Shown here in pieces: positions 9,256-18,655 of a DNA stretch of 64,000 nucleotides. Source of the DNA: Sporosarcina aquimarina (GTDB lineage Bacteria > Bacillota > Bacilli > Bacillales_A > Planococcaceae); contig NZ_JACLBZ010000014.1 of assembly GCF_019748715.1 (NCBI RefSeq), positions 124,001 through 188,000 on the forward strand, written 5' to 3'. The stretch's first letter is position 1, and the number at the start of each line of letters is the position of its first letter. Position numbers and translations under genes: made by a program. The notes beneath the pieces were generated by a model that was not told where the DNA came from, did no database searches, and saw only the letters and a program-made list of their open reading frames with translations.

Positions 9256-9265
9256 TGGCAGAGCG

Positions 9266-9296
9266 AACACTTCACCATAATCGGTGAAGTGTTTTT
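9266..9296 (+). terminator. Terminator after gapB
   Basis: Stem of 10-11 bp, AACACTTCACC with GGTGAAGTGTT, short loop, then a T-run. Confidence 0.88.
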
Positions 9297-9372
9297 CATT
9301 ACCCTTCTGTTGTTGTACCGGCAGTTTCTGTTATAATGAAAGGTACCAATTAAAAATGCGGAGGAACCGACT

Positions 9373-9840
9373 ATGTTATGTCCAGCTTGCCATTACAATG
9401 GAACACGCGTTATCGATTCGCGTCCGGCAGAAGAAAATCGCTCAATTCGTAGAAGACGTGAATGCGAAAAATGTAGTTATCGTTTCACGACTTTTGAAAA
9501 AGTAGAACATACCCCGCTCATTGTCGTCAAAAAAGACGCAACGCGCGAGGAGTTCAGCAGTGAAAAATTGCTTAGAGGTTTAATTCGTGCCTGTGAAAAG
9601 CGAGCCGTCCCTATAGAAAAATTGAAAGGTATTGTTATCTCGATTGAAAAAGAGCTGCGAAGTGCAGGGATCGTAGAAATAGACTCCGATCAAGTAGGTG
9701 AAATGGTGATGGAACGGTTGATTGACGTAGACGAAGTTGCATACGTCCGCTTCGCTTCTGTTTATCGGCAATACAAAGATATCACCGTGTTCATAGATGA
9801 ATTACAGCATTTACAAAGCAGGAAAGACCAACAAGAGTAA
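9373..9840 (+). CDS. nrdR: Transcriptional repressor NrdR
   Basis: A 155-residue repressor of ribonucleotide reductase genes that senses (d)ATP. It shows an N-terminal zinc ribbon (CPAC ... CEKC, residues 3-34, with the [19 protein letters not shown] segment) followed by an ATP-cone domain ([14 protein letters not shown] onward, about 49-139). An extended -10 element (TGTTATAAT at 9329-9337) precedes it. Downstream are dnaB and dnaI, the B. subtilis order, so replication initiation proteins are probably co-expressed with it. Confidence 0.96.
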   Translation: MLCPACHYNGTRVIDSRPAEENRSIRRRRECEKCSYRFTTFEKVEHTPLIVVKKDATREEFSSEKLLRGLIRACEKRAVPIEKLKGIVISIEKELRSAGIVEIDSDQVGEMVMERLIDVDEVAYVRFASVYRQYKDITVFIDELQHLQSRKDQQE

Positions 9841-9874
9841 ATCGTTTTAACCAGAGGAGGAGGAGATTGTCATA

Positions 9875-11236
9875 ATGCTTTATACAGAACTACAGCCTGT
9901 CGATTCCTTCCAAGTAAAACTAGCGCATCCTTTTTCCGTTTATGACCGGCAGATGATCACTTTGTTTTATCAGCCACTCATCGGTTCAGAGGCTGTCAGT
10001 TTGTTTTTGACACTTTGGACGGATGCTGAAAATATGGAGGCCCAAGAGCATACTCATTACTATTTAATGAATATCTTATCATTCCCACTTCAAAGAATTT
10101 TTGAAGCGAGAATTTCATTAGAGGCGATTGGATTGCTTCGGACTTATAAAAAAACAGATGAGATGGAGAACCGCTCTTTTCTATACGAGTTACTGCCGCC
10201 GCTAGACGCGCCTTCTTTCTTTCACGATCCGTTATTATCCACTTTTTTATTCAGTAAAATAGGTGAACAGCCATATCGCCAACTACGCAGCCGGTTTCTT
10301 CAAGAATCAATCAATGAAGAAATGTATCAAGACATTTCCCGTACTTTTTTAGACGTATTTCAGCCTGCAAGAGGGGATCAGGCTATGGAGTTAACATATG
10401 GCTTGGAGTTTCAAGGGAAAACAGTTGCCCCTGGAATCCCTTTTTATATGTCAGATTTCAACTTCGAGTTATTTTATAGCGGACTGTCTGAACAAATGAT
10501 TCCGAAGTCTTCACTTCGCAGTATTTCCCAGGAAATGATAGCAAAACTTTCTTTTTTATATACATTGACGCCTTTGGATATGCAAAAAGTTGTGATGATT
10601 GCAATGGACGAAAACCATCAAGTTACAGAGGAGCGGGCGCGAAAAGCCGCCGCTGAATTTTATAAGATGAACCGCTCGAAAGTGCCGCCTCGTTTAAAGA
10701 AAGCATTCGCTTTACCGGTAAATGATGAGCCAATGCCAGAAGACTTGAGTCGGGAAGAAGAGTTGGTTTATTATTTAGAAAATATTTCTACAATTGATAT
10801 GCTAAGGCAGATTACTGACAAAGAACCATTATCAGTCGATATTAATTTAGCAGAAGAACTTATTCTGACTCACGAGTTTCCAATTGGTGTTGTAAATGCG
10901 TTGTTCCAATACATCATGTTGCGTAACGATATGAAAATTACGAAAGGCTTTGCAGAACGCATTGCCTCTCATTGGGCAAGTAAAAAAGTAGAGGATGTCA
11001 AGACAGCGCTTGAGCTTGCACGAAAAGAACATGATAAATATATGAAGTGGCTAAAAGAAGGAAAACAGCCGAATACAGGTACACGAAAACCAATTCGAGA
11101 AGAGAAAGTGCCTGAATGGTTTGCCAAACGTACCAATAAATCGAAAAAAGCAGAAACGCCTTCTGATTTTAACGTAGAGGAAGAACGACGGAAATTAATG
11201 AAGGAACTGGGGATTCAAGAAACAGAGGTGAAATAA
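9875..11236 (+). CDS. dnaB: Primosomal helicase-loading protein DnaB (Firmicute type)
   Basis: A 453-residue replication initiation and membrane-attachment protein of the Firmicute DnaB/DnaD superfamily (not the replicative helicase). It helps DnaD and DnaI load the helicase at oriC and at restart sites. The C-terminal half has the DnaD-like segment (LVYYLENISTIDMLRQ ...) and a charged tail that ends FNVEEERRKLMKELGIQ. A very strong GAGGAGGAGGAG element precedes the start. The stop codon touches the dnaI start, so translation is coupled. Confidence 0.93.
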   Translation: MLYTELQPVDSFQVKLAHPFSVYDRQMITLFYQPLIGSEAVSLFLTLWTDAENMEAQEHTHYYLMNILSFPLQRIFEARISLEAIGLLRTYKKTDEMENRSFLYELLPPLDAPSFFHDPLLSTFLFSKIGEQPYRQLRSRFLQESINEEMYQDISRTFLDVFQPARGDQAMELTYGLEFQGKTVAPGIPFYMSDFNFELFYSGLSEQMIPKSSLRSISQEMIAKLSFLYTLTPLDMQKVVMIAMDENHQVTEERARKAAAEFYKMNRSKVPPRLKKAFALPVNDEPMPEDLSREEELVYYLENISTIDMLRQITDKEPLSVDINLAEELILTHEFPIGVVNALFQYIMLRNDMKITKGFAERIASHWASKKVEDVKTALELARKEHDKYMKWLKEGKQPNTGTRKPIREEKVPEWFAKRTNKSKKAETPSDFNVEEERRKLMKELGIQETEVK

Positions 11237-12178
11237 TTGGAACGAATCGGAGATGCTATGAAGCGGGTGGTCAATGCTCCTTCATTGGCTGCAAAATACG
11301 AGGAACTTCGGCAAGAAGTGCTAGAAGACATTGCTGTCCAGCAATTCATCAGTGAACATTCAGACGAAATCAATACAGAAGTAGTGAATCGCAGTTTAGG
11401 GAAACTGTATGAGTTCTCAACCGCCTCGCATGCTTGTGAACGCTGTCCAAACCTAGAAGGCTGCGTAAATGTCATGAAAGGATTCGAACCCAAACTGGTA
11501 ATCGCACAGCGTCTCATCGACCTGGACTACGTCGTCTGTCCGACCAAGCAACTTGACGATGAACGTCGAAATGTATCGAAAATGGTCAATAGCATGTATA
11601 TGCCAAAAGATGTGATGGAAGCTCGACTGTCAAATGTCGATTTTAAAACTGAAGACAGCCGTGTCCAAATCATGCGGGCTGCGAAGAATTTTTTGAACAC
11701 CATTGACTCCACAGGTGAGATTCCTGAACGCGGTTTGTATTTGTATGGAGATTATGGAGTTGGGAAGTCCTTCATATTAGGCGCTTTGGCGAATGAACTG
11801 GCAACACGTAAAATTCAAACAGTTGTTGTATACGTCCCAGAGTTTTTACGTGAAATGAAGCAATCTATCCAAAACCAGACATTGGATGAAAAAGTGGAAT
11901 TCGTCAAAAAAGCTCCGATATTAATGTTGGATGATATCGGTGCTGAAACGATGTCAAGCTGGACCAGAGATGAAGTGCTCGGTACCATCTTGCAATATCG
12001 AATGGCCGAAAAATTGCCTGTCTTCTTCACATCCAATTTCGATTACGATGTGCTCGAACATCATTTGACCACATCTCAGCGCGGTGAAAAGGAACCGATG
12101 AAAGCAGGCCGGCTCATGGAAAGAATTCGCATGGTCAGCACTCCGCTCAAACTGGGCGGTAAAAACTGGCGGGATTGA
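11237..12178 (+). CDS. dnaI: Helicase loader DnaI
   Basis: A 313-residue AAA+ ATPase that loads the replicative helicase. The N-terminal domain has a cysteine cluster (CERCPNLEGC, about 74-83) consistent with the DnaI zinc-binding fold. The ATPase has Walker A GDYGVGKS and Walker B LMLDDIGAE, with a sensor segment FFTSNFDY. It starts with TTG immediately after the dnaB stop, with GAGGTG as Shine-Dalgarno. It is the last gene of the nrdR-dnaB-dnaI unit; 460 bases follow before thrS. Confidence 0.94.
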   Translation: MERIGDAMKRVVNAPSLAAKYEELRQEVLEDIAVQQFISEHSDEINTEVVNRSLGKLYEFSTASHACERCPNLEGCVNVMKGFEPKLVIAQRLIDLDYVVCPTKQLDDERRNVSKMVNSMYMPKDVMEARLSNVDFKTEDSRVQIMRAAKNFLNTIDSTGEIPERGLYLYGDYGVGKSFILGALANELATRKIQTVVVYVPEFLREMKQSIQNQTLDEKVEFVKKAPILMLDDIGAETMSSWTRDEVLGTILQYRMAEKLPVFFTSNFDYDVLEHHLTTSQRGEKEPMKAGRLMERIRMVSTPLKLGGKNWRD

Positions 12179-12308
12179 TGTTATATAATGTTTTTTATTA
12201 AGGCTTAAAGCGTCCCGTCTGCAGCATAAATCTCGTGTCGCCGCTAAACTTTACTTATGCCATTTCATCGGATTTTGGTTATGAAATTAAGGAAATAAGA
12301 AAATAAAC

Positions 12309-12337
12309 TTGCAATTCCGCTCAGACTTTTTTATACT
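12309..12337 (+). promoter_or_regulatory. Promoter of the thrS T-box leader
   Basis: TTGCAA (12309-12314), 17-bp spacer, TATACT (12332-12337). Transcription would begin near 12344, just before the T-box stem I. Confidence 0.7.
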
Positions 12338-12367
12338 ATTACTCAGTTCAATATAAATAATTTGTCA

Positions 12368-12607
12368 AAATGCATCGAAGAGGACAACAGTTACTTTTTC
12401 ACCTTTCAGAGAGCAGGGGCATGGCTGAAACCCTTGCAGGCAGGAAAAATAATTTACCACCTCCAAGCAGCATCAGTGAATATAGTAGCTGATGACGGTA
12501 ACGGCCCGTTAGCCGATCGAAAGCTTCATCTATTCGCAAATGCGAACAGAAGGAAGAAGGGTGGAACCACGAGCTCAAGCCTCGTCCCTTTAGGGATGAG
12601 GCTTTTT
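12368..12607 (+). promoter_or_regulatory. T-box riboswitch (threonine) of thrS
   Basis: A complete T-box leader. Stem I is visible with GAGG pairing CCTC and T4 pairing A4 around a specifier loop. The right side of that loop reads TAATTTACCA, giving the Thr codon ACC at 12456-12458. The distal AGAGAGCAGGGG region has the GCTGAAA loop. The T-box AGGGTGGAACCACG is at 12558-12571. The terminator (12578-12606) has the arms AGCCTCGTCCC and GGGATGAGGCT and a T-run. Uncharged tRNA-Thr would favour the antiterminator. Confidence 0.93.
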
Positions 12608-12639
12608 TGTGTTCAAAAAAAGAAAGGGAGTATGGCAAA

Positions 12640-14574
12640 ATGGCAGAAAACATTCATTTAACATTTCCGGATGGAGCAGTAAAGGAATTTGAAAATGGAA
12701 CAACAACAGAAGATGTTGCGGGGTCTATCAGTCCTGGATTGCGAAAAAGTGCATTGGCAGGGAAAATTGGAGATCAGCTAATCGATTTGAAAACACCGAT
12801 CCATGAAGATGGGGAAATCAGTATCGTGACACCAACTTCAGACGAAGCATTGGAAATCTTACGTCATAGTACTGCTCACCTTTTAGCACAAGCTGTCAAA
12901 CGTAAGTTTCCTGACGCGAAGCTTGGAATCGGTCCGGTTATTGAAAACGGATTTTACTATGATATCGATTCACCGACGCCGATCACAGCAGAGGATCTAC
13001 CAGAATTAGAAAAAGAAATGAAACGGATCATTGGTGAAAATCTTCCTATTGTGCGTCATGATGTTTCACGAGAAGAAGCAGAAAAACGTTTCAAAGAAAT
13101 TGATGATGAATATAAATTGGAACTTCTTGAAGCAATTCCCGAGGGTGAACAAGTCTCAATCTATGAACAAGGCGAGTTTTTCGACCTTTGCCGTGGAATT
13201 CACGTACCGTCTACCGGTAAACTAAAAGAGTTCAAATTGCTCAGCATTGCGGGCGCTTATTGGAGAGGGAACTCTGACAATAAAATGCTTCAACGTATTT
13301 ACGGAACAGCTTTCTTCAAAAAAGATGAACTGAAAGAGCATTTGCGTTTATTGGAAGAAGCGAAAGAGCGTGACCACCGTAAAATCGGTAAAGAACTGAA
13401 CCTTTTTACGAACTCTCAAAAAGTAGGACAAGGTTTGCCGCTATGGCTGCCAAAAGGCGCTACAATTCGTCGAGTCATCGAACGGTATATTGTAGATAAA
13501 GAGGAAAGACTGGGTTACGATCACGTCTATACACCTGTTTTGGGAAGTGTAGATTTATACAAGACATCCGGACACTGGGACCACTATCAAGACAGCATCT
13601 TCCCGGTGATGGAAATGGATAATGAAAGCCTGATCCTGCGCCCGATGAACTGTCCTCATCATATGATGGTCTATAAGAATGGTATTCACTCTTACAGGAA
13701 CTTACCTGTTCGAATTGCTGAACTTGGAACCATGCATCGTTATGAAATGTCTGGGGCACTTTCCGGTTTGCAAAGGGTACGCGGAATGACGTTAAACGAT
13801 GCGCATATCTTTGTTCGTCCTGATCAAATTAAAGAAGAATTGAAAAATGTAATTTTATTAATTATCGAAGTGTATAAAGACTTTAATATTAAAGATTATA
13901 CGTTCCGTCTGTCATATCGTGATCCCGCGGATACAAAGAAATACTTTGATGATGATGAAATGTGGGAACGCGCACAGTCCATGCTGAAAGAAGCAATGGA
14001 TGAGTTAGAGCTTCCTTATACAGAAGAAGAAGGCGAAGCCGCATTCTATGGTCCGAAACTGGATGTTCAAGTGAAAACAGCTATCGGCATGGAAGAAACA
14101 CTTTCTACGGCACAACTCGATTTCCTTCAGCCTGAACGCTTCGACTTAACGTACATTGGCGAAGACGGGAAACAACATCGTCCAGTCGTCATCCACCGTG
14201 GTGTCGTATCCACAATGGAACGTTTCGTTGCATTCTTAATTGAGGAGTATAAAGGAGCCTTCCCAACTTGGCTTGCACCTGTTCAAGTAGAAGTGATCCC
14301 GGTCTCGCCTGAAGTGCATTTCGACTATGCAAATCAAGTGAAAGAGCAATTGACAGCAGCTGGATTCCGCGTCGATGTAGACAGCCGTGATGAGAAGATC
14401 GGTTACAAAATCCGTGAAGCGCAAGTTCAAAAAGTACCTTATATGCTCGTCCTTGGAGATAAAGAGGTCGAGTCCGGTGAGGTCAATGTCCGGAAGTATG
14501 GTGAACAAAAATCCGAAAGCATGTCTTTCGAAGCGTTCTTGGAATTGATTCAGGAAGACGTGAAGAAAGACTAA
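12640..14574 (+). CDS. thrS: Threonyl-tRNA synthetase
   Basis: A 644-residue class II aminoacyl-tRNA synthetase, close to the family length. It begins with a TGS domain (about 1-62), then the second additional (editing) domain with [11 protein letters not shown]. The catalytic core contains the motif 2 region and the zinc cysteine in [13 protein letters not shown], and a C-terminal anticodon-binding domain follows (from about 540). I chose ATG at 12640 ([12 protein letters not shown]), preceded by AAAGGGA. Upstream in-frame extension would run into the T-box terminator. Regulated by tRNA-Thr charging through the leader. Confidence 0.97.
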   Translation: MAENIHLTFPDGAVKEFENGTTTEDVAGSISPGLRKSALAGKIGDQLIDLKTPIHEDGEISIVTPTSDEALEILRHSTAHLLAQAVKRKFPDAKLGIGPVIENGFYYDIDSPTPITAEDLPELEKEMKRIIGENLPIVRHDVSREEAEKRFKEIDDEYKLELLEAIPEGEQVSIYEQGEFFDLCRGIHVPSTGKLKEFKLLSIAGAYWRGNSDNKMLQRIYGTAFFKKDELKEHLRLLEEAKERDHRKIGKELNLFTNSQKVGQGLPLWLPKGATIRRVIERYIVDKEERLGYDHVYTPVLGSVDLYKTSGHWDHYQDSIFPVMEMDNESLILRPMNCPHHMMVYKNGIHSYRNLPVRIAELGTMHRYEMSGALSGLQRVRGMTLNDAHIFVRPDQIKEELKNVILLIIEVYKDFNIKDYTFRLSYRDPADTKKYFDDDEMWERAQSMLKEAMDELELPYTEEEGEAAFYGPKLDVQVKTAIGMEETLSTAQLDFLQPERFDLTYIGEDGKQHRPVVIHRGVVSTMERFVAFLIEEYKGAFPTWLAPVQVEVIPVSPEVHFDYANQVKEQLTAAGFRVDVDSRDEKIGYKIREAQVQKVPYMLVLGDKEVESGEVNVRKYGEQKSESMSFEAFLELIQEDVKKD

Positions 14575-14615
14575 ATCTTTTTAGGGGTTTGCTTTCTCTA
14601 ACTGGACAATTAGTT

Positions 14616-15570
14616 TTGTGCCGTCGTTCGACTTATAGTGTGTCCGGGACGAAGTGCATGTTGTGCTTTGGCACCGCTACGCCGCTGGGGGATTGCCTCC
14701 CGCTAAGAGCCAACTAGCAAAGGACGCTAGCTGTCTCTTGGCTTCGGCCGACCCCGCAGTTGCGGCTTTGCTGGTGTGATGAAGCTAATAAGTGTATTGT
14801 TTAAAACTAAGAAAGCTCCGGCACCTGGTTTAGTAGTCAGAAGCCCATGAGCGAAAATATATACCCGGGGCTTTCACTTACTCAACGAAGGCGCCTTACA
14901 AGCGGTAGGCGAAGTGATGAGACAGACAGGCGCTTTTCCTGACTGGCTCGTCGCGGGAGCCATCCGCAAGCGCCGAAGTAGTTTCAATGACGTTACTCAT
15001 TTTTTGTTCCGTTGCTCGAATACCAGTGTGTCCTAGACAGAGTACATGTTGTGCTTTGGCACCGCTACGCCGCTGGGGGATTGCCTCCCGCCAAGAGCCA
15101 ACTAGCAAAAAGCGCTAGCTGTCTCCTGGCTTCGGCTGACCCCGCAGTTGCGGCTTCGCTAGTGTGGTAAAACTAGTGAGAAAAGTGTTTAAAGTTGTGG
15201 AAACTTCGGCAACCGATTTATTAGTCAGAAGCCAATGTGCAAAAATATATACCTAGGGCCTTCACTCACTAAACGAAGGCGCCTTACAAGCGGTAGGCGG
15301 AGTGATGGGACAGACAGGTGCACTTCCTGACTGGCTCATCGCGGGAGCCATCCGTAAGCGCCGAAGTGTTTTCAATGACGTTACTTATTTTTTGTGCCGA
15401 TACTCCAATGAAAGTGTTTAAAGCTGAGAAGGCTTTAGCACCCGGTTAAGTAGTCAGAAGCCGATGAGCGAAAATATATACCCGGGGTTTTCACTTATTC
15501 AACGAAGGCGCCTTACAAGCGGGAGCCATCCGCAAGCGCCGAAGTGATTTCAATAACGTTACTTATTTTT
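14616..15570. repeat. 388-bp tandem repeat, 2.5 copies, between thrS and infC
   Basis: Three consecutive units start at TTGTGCCG or TTGTTCCG: 14616-15003, 15004-15391, 15392-15570. Units 1 and 2 are both exactly 388 bp and differ by scattered substitutions. Unit 3 is 179 bp and lacks two internal blocks, about 158 bp near its start and 51 bp later. The 51-bp loss is bounded by GCGG on both sides. No convincing gene lies inside; the units are GC-rich and full of short inverted repeats such as GGCGCC and CAAGCGCC. The role is unknown. Confidence 0.9.
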
Positions 15571-15688
15571 GCTGTTTTTTGCTTAAGAAAATAATAGTTG
15601 CCAAATATTCACGAGTGAGCTATACTATGATAGTTGAATTCTTTTGAATCTAAAATGTGCATTCGATAACAAGTTTCAAATCTAGTTG

Positions 15689-15717
15689 TTGACACGTTAT
15701 CCAAAACATGATAAAGT
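15689..15717 (+). promoter_or_regulatory. Promoter of the infC operon
   Basis: TTGACA (15689-15694), 17-bp spacer, TAAAGT (15712-15717). It lies just upstream of the L20 leader. Confidence 0.7.
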
Positions 15718-15750
15718 AAATAAGGTTAAATGAATACAGTTTGTGGTATA

Positions 15751-15883
15751 AGAAGAGGCTACCCGCTTCTCACCTGATCGACGCAATAAAGTTGTTGACA
15801 GGTTGGCACATGAGTGAATTTCTATGCATGCATTGCATAGATTACTTACGCGGGTAGACAAATAACATTTGTCTACTTTTTTT
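15751..15883 (+). promoter_or_regulatory. Ribosomal protein L20 leader (infC operon attenuator)
   Basis: A leader preceding infC-rpmI-rplT. CTACCCGC (15759-15766) can pair over a long distance with GCGGGTAG (15850-15857). The latter shares GTAG with a terminator hairpin, stem 15854-15863 with 15867-15876 and a T-run to 15883. The two structures exclude each other. This matches the known Firmicute L20 leader, in which excess L20 promotes termination. Confidence 0.8.
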
Positions 15884-15972
15884 ATTTCGTAAAATGAATG
15901 GACCTGTGGGATCGGATTATTCGACATACCCAATACGTGTATTCACGAGACAACATTCGGAGGTGGATTACT

Positions 15973-16491
15973 ATTAGCAAAGACATGTACGTAAATGACG
16001 GTATCCGAGCACGTGAACTACGCTTAATTGATCACAATGGTGAGCAACTCGGTATCAAAACACGTAATGAAGCTTTGGATATTGCTGCTCGAGTGAACCT
16101 GGACCTTGTTCTTGTCGCTCCACAAGCGAAGCCCCCAGTAGCTCGTGTTATGGACTATGGAAAGTTCAAGTTCGAACAGCAAAAGAAAGAGCGTGAAGTT
16201 CGTAAAAATCAAAAGATCATCAATTTGAAAGAAGTTCGGCTAAGCCCGACAATTGATGAGCATGATTTCCAAACGAAACTTCGTAACGGAATCAAGTTCC
16301 TCGAAAATGGGGACAAGGTAAAAGCTTCGATTCGTTTCCGTGGCCGTGCGATCACGCACAAAGAAATTGGCCAACGTGTGCTCGATCGCTTTGCAGAAGC
16401 TTGCAAAGAAGTCGCAACTGTTGAAGTAAAACCAAAAATGGAAGGCCGGAGCATGTTCTTAATACTTGCACCGCTTGCCGAAAAAAAGTAA
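15973..16491 (+). CDS. infC: Translation initiation factor IF-3 (AUU start)
   Basis: A 172-residue IF-3, both domains present: N-domain [13 protein letters not shown] and C-domain from about residue 85 ([14 protein letters not shown] ... FRGRAITH). The start is an ATT codon at 15973: GGAGGTGG (15959-15966) is 6 bases upstream, and the protein then begins (M)[14 protein letters not shown], matching the family. An in-frame upstream ATG at 15898 would add 25 residues unlike IF-3 and has no Shine-Dalgarno. AUU starts in infC are known and let IF-3 repress its own translation. Confidence 0.95.
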   Translation: MSKDMYVNDGIRARELRLIDHNGEQLGIKTRNEALDIAARVNLDLVLVAPQAKPPVARVMDYGKFKFEQQKKEREVRKNQKIINLKEVRLSPTIDEHDFQTKLRNGIKFLENGDKVKASIRFRGRAITHKEIGQRVLDRFAEACKEVATVEVKPKMEGRSMFLILAPLAEKK

Positions 16492-16517
16492 CACGAACAA
16501 TTTAGGAGGAACAGAAC

Positions 16518-16718
16518 ATGCCAAAAATGAAAACTCACCGCGGTTCCGCGAAACGTTTCAAAAAAACTGGATCTGGTAAATTAAAACGCGGCCGTGCGTA
16601 TACAAGTCACCTTTTTGCAAACAAGTCAACGAAGGCAAAACGTCACCTTCGTAAATCTGCACTAGTTTCTTCAGGCGATTACAAGCGAATTCGTGAAATG
16701 CTAACAAACATGAAGTAA
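16518..16718 (+). CDS. rpmI: 50S ribosomal protein L35
   Basis: 66 residues, very basic, beginning [18 protein letters not shown], the L35 signature. It sits between infC and rplT, the conserved operon, with TAGGAGGA upstream. Confidence 0.98.
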   Translation: MPKMKTHRGSAKRFKKTGSGKLKRGRAYTSHLFANKSTKAKRHLRKSALVSSGDYKRIREMLTNMK

Positions 16719-16786
16719 TACAGGTAGAACTCGCTGGATGAATTCTAACAACACACACTTACAGGATAAGCAGGAGGTAATGCACT

Positions 16787-17146
16787 ATGCCACGCGTAAA
16801 AGGTGGAACAGTCACGCGCAAGCGTCATAAACGAGTATTGAAATTAGCAAAAGGCTACTTTGGTTCAAAACATAGACTTTATAAGGTTGCTAACCAACAG
16901 GTAATGAAATCTTATAACTATGCATACCGTGACCGTCGTCAAAAGAAACGTGACTTCCGTAAACTATGGATCACACGTATCAATGCGGCTGCACGTATGA
17001 ATGGCCTTTCATACAGCACATTAATGCACGGCTTGAAAGTAGCTGGCATCGATGTTAACCGTAAAATGCTTGCAGATCTTGCTGTTACAGATGCACAAGC
17101 ATTTGCACAGCTTGCAGAAACTGCAAAAAAATCGGTTGCAAAATAA
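16787..17146 (+). CDS. rplT: 50S ribosomal protein L20
   Basis: 119 residues starting [19 protein letters not shown], the standard L20 length and N-terminus. L20 binds 23S rRNA early in assembly and, in Firmicutes, the leader upstream of infC, so it is the likely effector of this operon's own attenuator. The start is preceded by GCAGGAGG. A terminator follows. Confidence 0.98.
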   Translation: MPRVKGGTVTRKRHKRVLKLAKGYFGSKHRLYKVANQQVMKSYNYAYRDRRQKKRDFRKLWITRINAAARMNGLSYSTLMHGLKVAGIDVNRKMLADLAVTDAQAFAQLAETAKKSVAK

Positions 17147-17154
17147 GATGAACT

Positions 17155-17202
17155 AAAAGCCGCTTTCGTTTTCATTCTTATATGGAAACGGAGCGGTTTT
17201 TC
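17155..17202 (+). terminator. Terminator after rplT
   Basis: AAAAGCCGCT pairs with AGCGGTTTTT across a second inner stem (TTTC with GAAA), then a T-run. Confidence 0.75.
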
Positions 17203-17222
17203 TATGTGAAGGAGCGGGTAAG

Positions 17223-17513
17223 TTGGCACAAACCCTGATGATTTATATGGCAATCCTTTCTATATGGGCATTTGCAGCTATGGGATTTGATAAAAAACAA
17301 GCACAAAAGAAAAAAAAGCGTATTCCAGAAAGGAATCTTTGGTTACTCGCACTACTAGGCGGCGGTGTCGGTGCCTACTTCGGCATGCAAATATTTCGTC
17401 ATAAAACGAGAAAGACTGCTTTTCGAATCGGTTTTTTGTTATTCGCAATGTTAGACGTTGTAATCCTGCTTGCCGCGTCAGGTGTTAAATTGCCGACTTC
17501 TATTACCTTTTAA
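17223..17513 (+). CDS. ysdA: DUF1294 membrane protein (YsdA-like)
   Basis: A 96-residue integral membrane protein of unknown function. Hydrophobic segments lie at about 4-20, 38-56 and 68-88, with a KKQAQKKKKR basic loop between the first two. RNLWLLALLGGGVGAYFGMQ-type glycine-rich helices and MQIFRHKTRKTAFR are typical of DUF1294. The start is TTG with GAAGGAG upstream. Its place right after rplT is the same as ysdA in B. subtilis. Confidence 0.85.
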   Translation: MAQTLMIYMAILSIWAFAAMGFDKKQAQKKKKRIPERNLWLLALLGGGVGAYFGMQIFRHKTRKTAFRIGFLLFAMLDVVILLAASGVKLPTSITF

Positions 17514-17515
17514 AA

Positions 17516-17546
17516 AAGGAATAGCCCATATGCGCTATTCCTTTAA
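17516..17546. terminator. Bidirectional terminator between ysdA and ysdB
   Basis: AAAGGAATAGC pairs with GCTATTCCTTT around a 6-base loop. It lies between convergent genes, with A/T runs on both sides. Confidence 0.8.
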
Positions 17547-17550
17547 AGAA

Positions 17551-17931
17551 TTATGATTTCATTAACTGCTCGATAGGATTCTTCCAATTGATCTCGGCGT
17601 GTGGATAATTAGTTTTGACCTCGGATTCTAAAAAATAGAAGTCCTCCTTTGTCATCCCTTGCAGTTTAGACTCGTCCTTTACCCAGATGAAAATGGATAT
17701 GACATCGAATGAATCTGTTGTCGTGCCTAAATACTTCTCGCCTTCAAATAATGCACCTTTATACGTGATGAAGAAATTTTTTCGGATATTTTTCACATCA
17801 TCATAAAAATAGTATTGCTCTTTTTCATGCGCTTCATCCAGTTTCCGCTTAGCATCCGTCAAATAGCGAATACCTACATAAAATAAGTAAATGACAAGAG
17901 CTATAATGAACACGCGAATCAATAAAACCAT
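17551..17931 (-). CDS. ysdB: YsdB-like membrane-anchored protein
   Basis: 126 residues with one N-terminal transmembrane helix (about 4-22) and a soluble domain containing NIRKNFFITYKGALFEGEKYLG. B. subtilis YsdB has this architecture and location, next to ysdA and rplT, and is described as a sigma-W pathway protein. Its function is otherwise unclear. It is read on the minus strand and is divergent from the dUTPase gene. Confidence 0.8.
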   Translation of the reverse strand: MVLLIRVFIIALVIYLFYVGIRYLTDAKRKLDEAHEKEQYYFYDDVKNIRKNFFITYKGALFEGEKYLGTTTDSFDVISIFIWVKDESKLQGMTKEDFYFLESEVKTNYPHAEINWKNPIEQLMKS

Positions 17932-18025
17932 GAAATCAACTCCTGAACACTATATAATACTTTACTATACGGATGAACAGGATATAAGGTTTCATTCTAC
18001 AGCAAACTTTCGGGGGGATTTTGAA

Positions 18026-18511
18026 ATGAAATTACACCAATTATTCGAAATGCAGAAAGCATTGGATGCATACATACAAGCAAACCACCAACAAGCCGAA
18101 ACATTCAATGAAAGAGGATTGGCGTTATTGGTGGAATTGTCGGAGTTAGCGAATGAAACGAGATGTTTTAAATTTTGGAGCACGAAAGGTCCTTCCGCGG
18201 ATGAAGTCGTTCTTGAAGAGTACGTGGACTCTATTCACTTCCTTCTTTCGTTAGGAATTGAAAAAGGGTTTGACGACTTGGATGAATGGCCTACGAGTGA
18301 TGAACTAGAACGGGATCTAACTCAATTATTTTTACAAACAGGACAGTCCATCTACAAGTTTTTGGATGACTTGACGTTTGACAATTACAAAGATGTTTGG
18401 ATGCGGTATGGGGCATTGGCCAAAACATTGGGCTTTACAGAACAGCAGATCATTCAAGCTTATATTGACAAAAATGAAGAAAATTATGCACGTCAAAGAA
18501 ATGGCTATTGA
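18026..18511 (+). CDS. Dimeric (all-alpha) dUTPase
   Basis: A 161-residue all-helical protein of the dUTPase_2 / MazG-like NTP pyrophosphohydrolase group. It hydrolyses dUTP to dUMP and PPi, keeping uracil out of DNA and feeding dTMP synthesis. The metal-binding acidic motifs are visible as ELSELANE followed by CFKFWS and, further on, EEYVDSIHF. ATG at 18026 is chosen because GGGGGGATTTTG precedes it and the upstream frame is unlike the family. A TATAAT at 17953-17958 could serve as its -10. Confidence 0.85.
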   Translation: MKLHQLFEMQKALDAYIQANHQQAETFNERGLALLVELSELANETRCFKFWSTKGPSADEVVLEEYVDSIHFLLSLGIEKGFDDLDEWPTSDELERDLTQLFLQTGQSIYKFLDDLTFDNYKDVWMRYGALAKTLGFTEQQIIQAYIDKNEENYARQRNGY

Positions 18512-18593
18512 GCTCTACTGCTATGTATTTGATATATCGCGGTTCAGATGATACGATTCTTTCGAGCCTTATATGAATTTCATATAAAATCAA

Positions 18594-18640
18594 TTGACAA
18601 AAAGACCTTTTTATCAATAAAATAAATGAGTAGAGCTCAA
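18594..18640 (+). promoter_or_regulatory. Promoter and candidate operator of the XRE regulator
   Basis: TTGACA (18594-18599), 18-bp spacer, TAAAAT (18618-18623), putting the transcript start near 18630. AGTAGAGCTCAA (18629-18640) covers that start and is the exact reverse complement of 18507-18518 at the end of the dUTPase gene. Confidence 0.55.
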
Positions 18641-18655
18641 ATGGGGGGTATTTCG

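Noticed and set aside
12399-12653. 84-codon minus-strand frame and plus frame 12362-12661
   Set aside because: Both overlap the T-box leader, whose structure explains the sequence.
14896-15108. 70-codon minus-strand frame inside the tandem repeat
   Set aside because: It spans the unit boundary, has no ribosome-binding site, and its protein has no recognisable features.
14616-15570. CRISPR-like array in the tandem repeat region
   Set aside because: The unit is 388 bp, contiguous and without unique spacers; it does not have CRISPR geometry.
15898-15972. 25-residue N-terminal extension of IF-3 from an upstream ATG
   Set aside because: No Shine-Dalgarno before that ATG, not family-like, and a strong site fits the ATT start.
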